64,000 bases of DNA from Maniola hyperantus (lineage: Eukaryota; Arthropoda; Insecta; Lepidoptera; Nymphalidae): assembly GCF_902806685.2 (NCBI RefSeq), contig NC_048550.1:9033383-9097382 (forward strand), read 5' to 3'. Every line of letters begins with the position of its first letter. Within the stretch, counting starts at the first letter, position 1. The notes beneath the pieces were generated by a model. That model was not told the origin of the DNA and did no database searches. It saw nothing but the letters and a program-made list of their open reading frames with translations. This document shows positions 60,858-64,000 of this stretch, in pieces. A program made the position numbers and the translations under genes.

Positions 60858-61078
60858 TGTTTTAATTAATTAAATATCACTTGCTTTAACGGTGAAGGAA
60901 CACATCGTGAGGAAATCTGCATGCCTGAGAGTTCTCCATAATGTTCTCAATGGTGTGTGTAGTCTACCAATCCGCACATGGCCAGCGTGGTAGACTATGG
61001 CCAAAACCCTTGTCATTGTGAGAGGAGACCCGTGCTCTGTAGTGAGCCGGCGATGGGTTGATTATGATGATGATGATA
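60858..61078 (+). mobile_element. SINE-A, head truncated (right arm of inverted duplication)
   Basis: TTAATTAATTAAATATCACT to GATTATGATGATGATGATAA. It shares the private GTCATTGTGAGAGGAGACCC variant with the copy at 58745. Confidence 0.87.
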
Positions 61079-61187
61079 AAACAACCACCCTAAAATTTCT
61101 GAAAATACTTTCTATCGCATATTATAGACCTTTCAACGGAGAAAACCTACGAGCAAAATCTGTACGTTAATTAATTATCACGATGTA

Positions 61188-61359
61188 TATAGTATGCAAC
61201 AGGTAGATATGGCAATCGGGGTGGAGACGCCCCGCACACCCGCACAGCTTCCGCGCTAAACGGTGCGGGATAGCGCGGTCGACGTGTGGGTGTGCGGGGC
61301 GGCCCCCTGCTTCATGTCGACCTCATTCAGATTGCCATCTCGATCTGTCGCGAACTATA
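61188..61359. mobile_element. G+C-rich hairpin MITE (right arm of inverted duplication)
   Basis: TATAGTATGCAACAGGTAGA start and TCTGTCGCGAACTATAG end: the reverse complement of the copy at 58454 with a few changes. Confidence 0.87.
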
Positions 61360-61376
61360 GGTAGTAGGTATACATA

Positions 61377-61443
61377 TGAGAGGAGACCCGTGCTCTGTAG
61401 TGAGCCGGCGATGGGTTGATCATGATGATGATGATGATGATGA
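61377..61443 (+). mobile_element. SINE-A 3' fragment
   Basis: GAGAGGAGACCCGTGCTCTG through GATGGGTTGATCATGATGAT; only the last ~65 bp with an expanded ATG-type tail. Confidence 0.82.
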
Positions 61444-62045
61444 AACCCTTGATCTCAGTGAAAATCATCGTGCCTTCATCTTTCATATACATACAATGTC
61501 AAGTGAAAAGCAAACAGGTTAGGTTGAGCGTACTGCGTCACCTTAAGGCTATCTAATGAAGACCATTTTAATTGATTCCGTCAATATAAGAAACTTATAA
61601 ATATTATAAACGCTAGGTATCCTTGGTGTAGGCAAGGTCTATTTACTGCTCTAAAATATTATTTTATTTCTAAGTTCAATCCAGACTTGAGTCAATTTTG
61701 CCAACCAACATAAAAATAATCATAACAAGATTACGATTCTCTTATTGAAATGATAACTAACAACTTTGACCTTTTTGACTTCGCATTTTGATAAGGCTAC
61801 TTAGGTACTGATAAAATTCATCGAAATGTCCGAATGAAAGAAATATGTTGATATACCAGTGAAATAACTGTGCTGTTGTTTCTGTCGCAGCGTTGCAGAT
61901 AATAATATCTCTGCCTTCCTACTGTGCAGATGTGTTTCTAGCTTTTGAGCAGGAGGACCAAAATTCGATTTTCAGTTAAGTTATCTTGAAAAATAAATAA
62001 TATTTAGGGTTTTTTTTCTTGTAATGTAAGCCAACTTGTGATGTG

Positions 62046-62150
62046 ACTCATAAAGACTTTTTCTGACTGACAGACTGATCTATCAACGCATAGCCTGCCG
62101 CTGGGGTTAGAAACATGAAATCTTCACAGTAAGTAGGTTCCTCTTATTAA
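62046..62150 (-). mobile_element. M3 fragment
   Basis: GACTGACAGACTGATCTATC then ATCAACGCATAGCCTGC and GGGTTAGAAACATGAAATCT, minus orientation. Confidence 0.7.
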
Positions 62151-62156
62151 GGTATC

Positions 62157-62602
62157 AATCAATCAATCAATCAGCCTGTTTGCGCCCACTGCTCGACATA
62201 GGCCTTCCCAAGAGCACGCCACCACACACGATCCTCCGCCTTCCTCATCCACCCACTTCCCGCTATCTTCTTAAGGTCGTCAGTCCAGCGGGTTGGAGGT
62301 TGTCCCACACTGCGCTTGCTGATACGCGGTCTCCACTCCAGAACACGTCTGCCCCATCGGCCATCGGTTCTGCGGCAGACGTGGCCTGCCCACTGCCACT
62401 TTAGCTGGCTAATTCGTTGGGCTATGTCGGTCACTCTGGTTCTCCTACGGATTTCCTCGTTACGGATTTTGTCCCTCGGAGAGATACCCAACATAGCCCG
62501 CTCCATAGCCCGCTGAGCGACTTTGAACTTGTGGACAAGGCCAACTGTCATGGTCAGTGTCCACGTTTCAGCGCCATACGTCATCACAGGTAGGACACAC
62601 AC
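62157..62602 (-). mobile_element. RTE-type LINE, C-terminal end of reverse transcriptase ORF plus tail
   Basis: An open minus-strand frame of about 143 codons begins near the 5' truncation point. It reads PVMTYGAETWTLT, later RNEEIRRRTRVTDIAQRI, LKWQWAGHVCRRTDGRW, GQPPTRWTDDLKKIAGSGWM and ends EQWAQTG. This is the typical RTE/endonuclease-reverse transcriptase C terminus. It is followed by the short TTGA-type tandem tail (plus strand ATCA repeats at 62157-62172). Intact frame over the remaining part suggests a fairly recent, 5'-truncated insertion. Confidence 0.88.
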
Positions 62603-62689
62603 TCATTAAAGACTTTCGTCTTTAGGTTTTGCGGTAATAAAAATTTTTTTTAGCCAATGGAGAAAGTTTCCGTGGTGTTCCCATTTAAA

Positions 62690-63481
62690 TTTCTCAAACC
62701 TGATGCTGCAGGGTTACTGCCCGCCTAAGTTATCAAGATTTGAAAGTGTTCATAGTGAAATAATATTGTAGGTACCGAGCAACGACTTCATAGTTGGACT
62801 TCAAGTCCCAACTCCTCAACCCTGATGATGTAGGATACAGCACTCCTAAACTATAGTGATTCAGGAACTGCAGATGATGAAATTTTTTTTGAGGTACCAA
62901 GCATAGACTACTAGACTACGTACATTATTGAACTTCAGATACCAACTCCTCAATCCTGATGCTGCAAGGTAATGAACTCCTAAGCCATGGGGATTCAGGA
63001 ATTTCTGATGGTGAATTGATATTTTAGGTATCAAGCAACGGCTTCATGATTACACTCCAAGTCCGAATTCCTCAAACCTGATGATGCAAAGTACATCACT
63101 CCTAAACCATAGAGATTTAGGAACTGTTCCTGGTGAAATAATATTGTTAATGCATAGCATAGACTTTGTTATTGAATCTCAAGTCCCAACTCTTCAATCC
63201 TGATGCTGCAAGGTACTTAATGAACTCCTAAGCCGTGTGGATTTGGAAAGTTTTGCTGGTGAACTGATATTTTAGGTACCAAGCCATGACTACTTACACT
63301 AAAAAGATTAAAATAAAAAAATATATTAAAAAACCGACTTCCAAAACCACTACAAATCGTATGAAGTCGGGCGAGCATAATAAACGAAACTATAGAAATC
63401 AAAACGTGAAGTTCGCCCGACTTCAACATCCTACTACGTGTCGAAATAAAAATTATTTATTACTTTGTAGCGGTTTTAGAA
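62690..63481. repeat. Fold-back plus alternating minisatellite element, copy 2 (array A'-B-A-B-A)
   Basis: Five units of about 115-130 bp, each starting CTCCTCAATCCTGATG or close to it. They alternate between GATGCTGCA (A) and GATGATG (B) types. The innermost has CTGCCCGCCTAAGTTATCAA. Beyond them AAACCGACTTCCAAAACCAC and GTAGCGGTTTTAGAAGTCGG form inverted ends around a GAAGTCGGGCGAGC / GTTCGCCCGACTTC hairpin (63363-63425). Confidence 0.82.
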
Positions 63482-63491
63482 GTCGGTTTTT

Positions 63492-63918
63492 TAGGGTTCC
63501 GTACCTCAAAAGGAAAAACGGAACCCTTATAGGATCACTTTGTTGTCTGTCTGTCTGTCGGTCTGTCAAGAAACCTACAGAGTACTTCCCGTTGACCTAG
63601 AATCATGAAATTTGGCATGTAGGTCTTATAGCAGACATTCGAGGAAAAATCTGAAAACCGTGAATTTGTGGTTACATCACACAAAAAAAAATTAAATTGT
63701 GATCATAAACTAATCATTAGGATTATCAATTTTCATGTTTCAAGATAACTATATCAAGTGGGATATCATATGAAAGGTCTTCACTTGTGCATTCTAAAAC
63801 AGATTTTTATTTATTTTTATGCATCATAGTTTTTGATTTATCGTGCAAAATGTCGAAAAAATACGACTGTATTACGGAACCCTCGTTGCGCGAGTTTGAC
63901 TCGCACTTGGCCGGTGTT
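63492..63918 (+). mobile_element. M2 dispersed repeat, full length
   Basis: TTAGGGTTCCGTACCTCAAA start and CTCGCACTTGGCCGGTGTTT end. It abuts the fold-back element at its left. Confidence 0.9.
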
Positions 63919-64000
63919 TTAATCTTTTTTTTATTAAGTATATAGCGTGATGATGTGGCCATCGTCATTCGTCAGTGATAAGGGCCGGTGGCCCGGCGAC

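Larger units (their letters stand above)
45985..64000. other. Repeat-dominated intergenic region 3' of nanos
   Basis: 18 kb with no host gene recognised. Between the listed elements the stretches 48413-48825, 49394-50109, 50642-51399, 51844-52870, 53421-54093, 54707-55306, 57441-57835, 58013-58453, 59791-60348, 60569-60857 and 61444-62045 are A+T-rich and show no convincing exon. 47726-47989 is unassigned sequence between two M3 copies. Confidence 0.5.

Noticed and set aside
62180..62516. Plus-strand ORFs of 66-74 codons
   Set aside because: They are antisense shadows of the RTE reverse transcriptase fragment.
1..64000. CRISPR arrays, operons, riboswitches
   Set aside because: No regular direct repeats with unique spacers and no bacterial gene organisation; the tandem arrays found have no spacer structure.

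Overview
The window looks like an intergenic-rich stretch of a lepidopteran (butterfly or moth) nuclear genome. The evidence is the A+T-rich background, the short-exon/long-intron genes with GT-AG junctions, and the very many copies of dispersed repeats typical of Lepidoptera: two tRNA-headed SINE families, repeats with a GCGACTTCGTCCGCGTGG core, repeats ending in CTCGCACTTGGCCGG, several MITEs and tails of non-LTR retrotransposons. No bacterial, organellar or viral genes were seen.

Three host genes can be read exon by exon. (1) At the left edge, minus strand, is CHMP2B (an ESCRT-III subunit): four coding exons from the ATG at 1701 down to 135; the C-terminal exon(s) lie outside the window. 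(2) At 10140-18380, minus strand, is a complete nine-exon phospholipase B-like gene (PLBD family, resembling Drosophila lama): 683 codons in consistent phase, an N-terminal signal-anchor, and substitutions at the positions where active family members carry the catalytic residues. (3) At 41289-45942, plus strand, is nanos: five coding exons, 194 codons, ending in an intact double CCHC zinc finger.

Weaker gene-like signals: a 64-codon three-exon gene on the plus strand at 3736-5135, facing a minus-strand terminal exon at 5291-5386 with shared convergent poly(A) signals; a 72-codon minus-strand ORF at 27700-27918; and isolated exon-like segments at 32162-32272 and 34691-34781 (minus).

Layout: 0-5.4 kb CHMP2B and the convergent small-gene pair; 5.4-10.1 kb repeats, including one MITE nested in another; 10.1-18.4 kb the lama-like gene; 18.4-41.3 kb a gene-poor divergent intergenic region between the lama-like gene and nanos, full of repeats plus a U6 snRNA retropseudogene; 41.3-46.0 kb nanos, two of whose introns carry MITEs; 46-64 kb repeat-only sequence with an inverted duplication and two inverted copies of an unusual fold-back/minisatellite element. 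The genes are unrelated in function and show no sign of operating together.

Repeat labels used below are mine: M1 = core GCGACTTCGTCCGCGTGG, ending in CAGACAGA then TTCGCATTTATAATATTAG; M2 = GGGTTCCGTACCTC start and CTCGCACTTGGCCGG end; M3 = relatives of M1 ending in GTTGATAGATCAGTCAGTCA; SINE-A = tRNA head plus (ATG)n tail; SINE-B = tRNA head plus GTATCTGAATAAAA tail.
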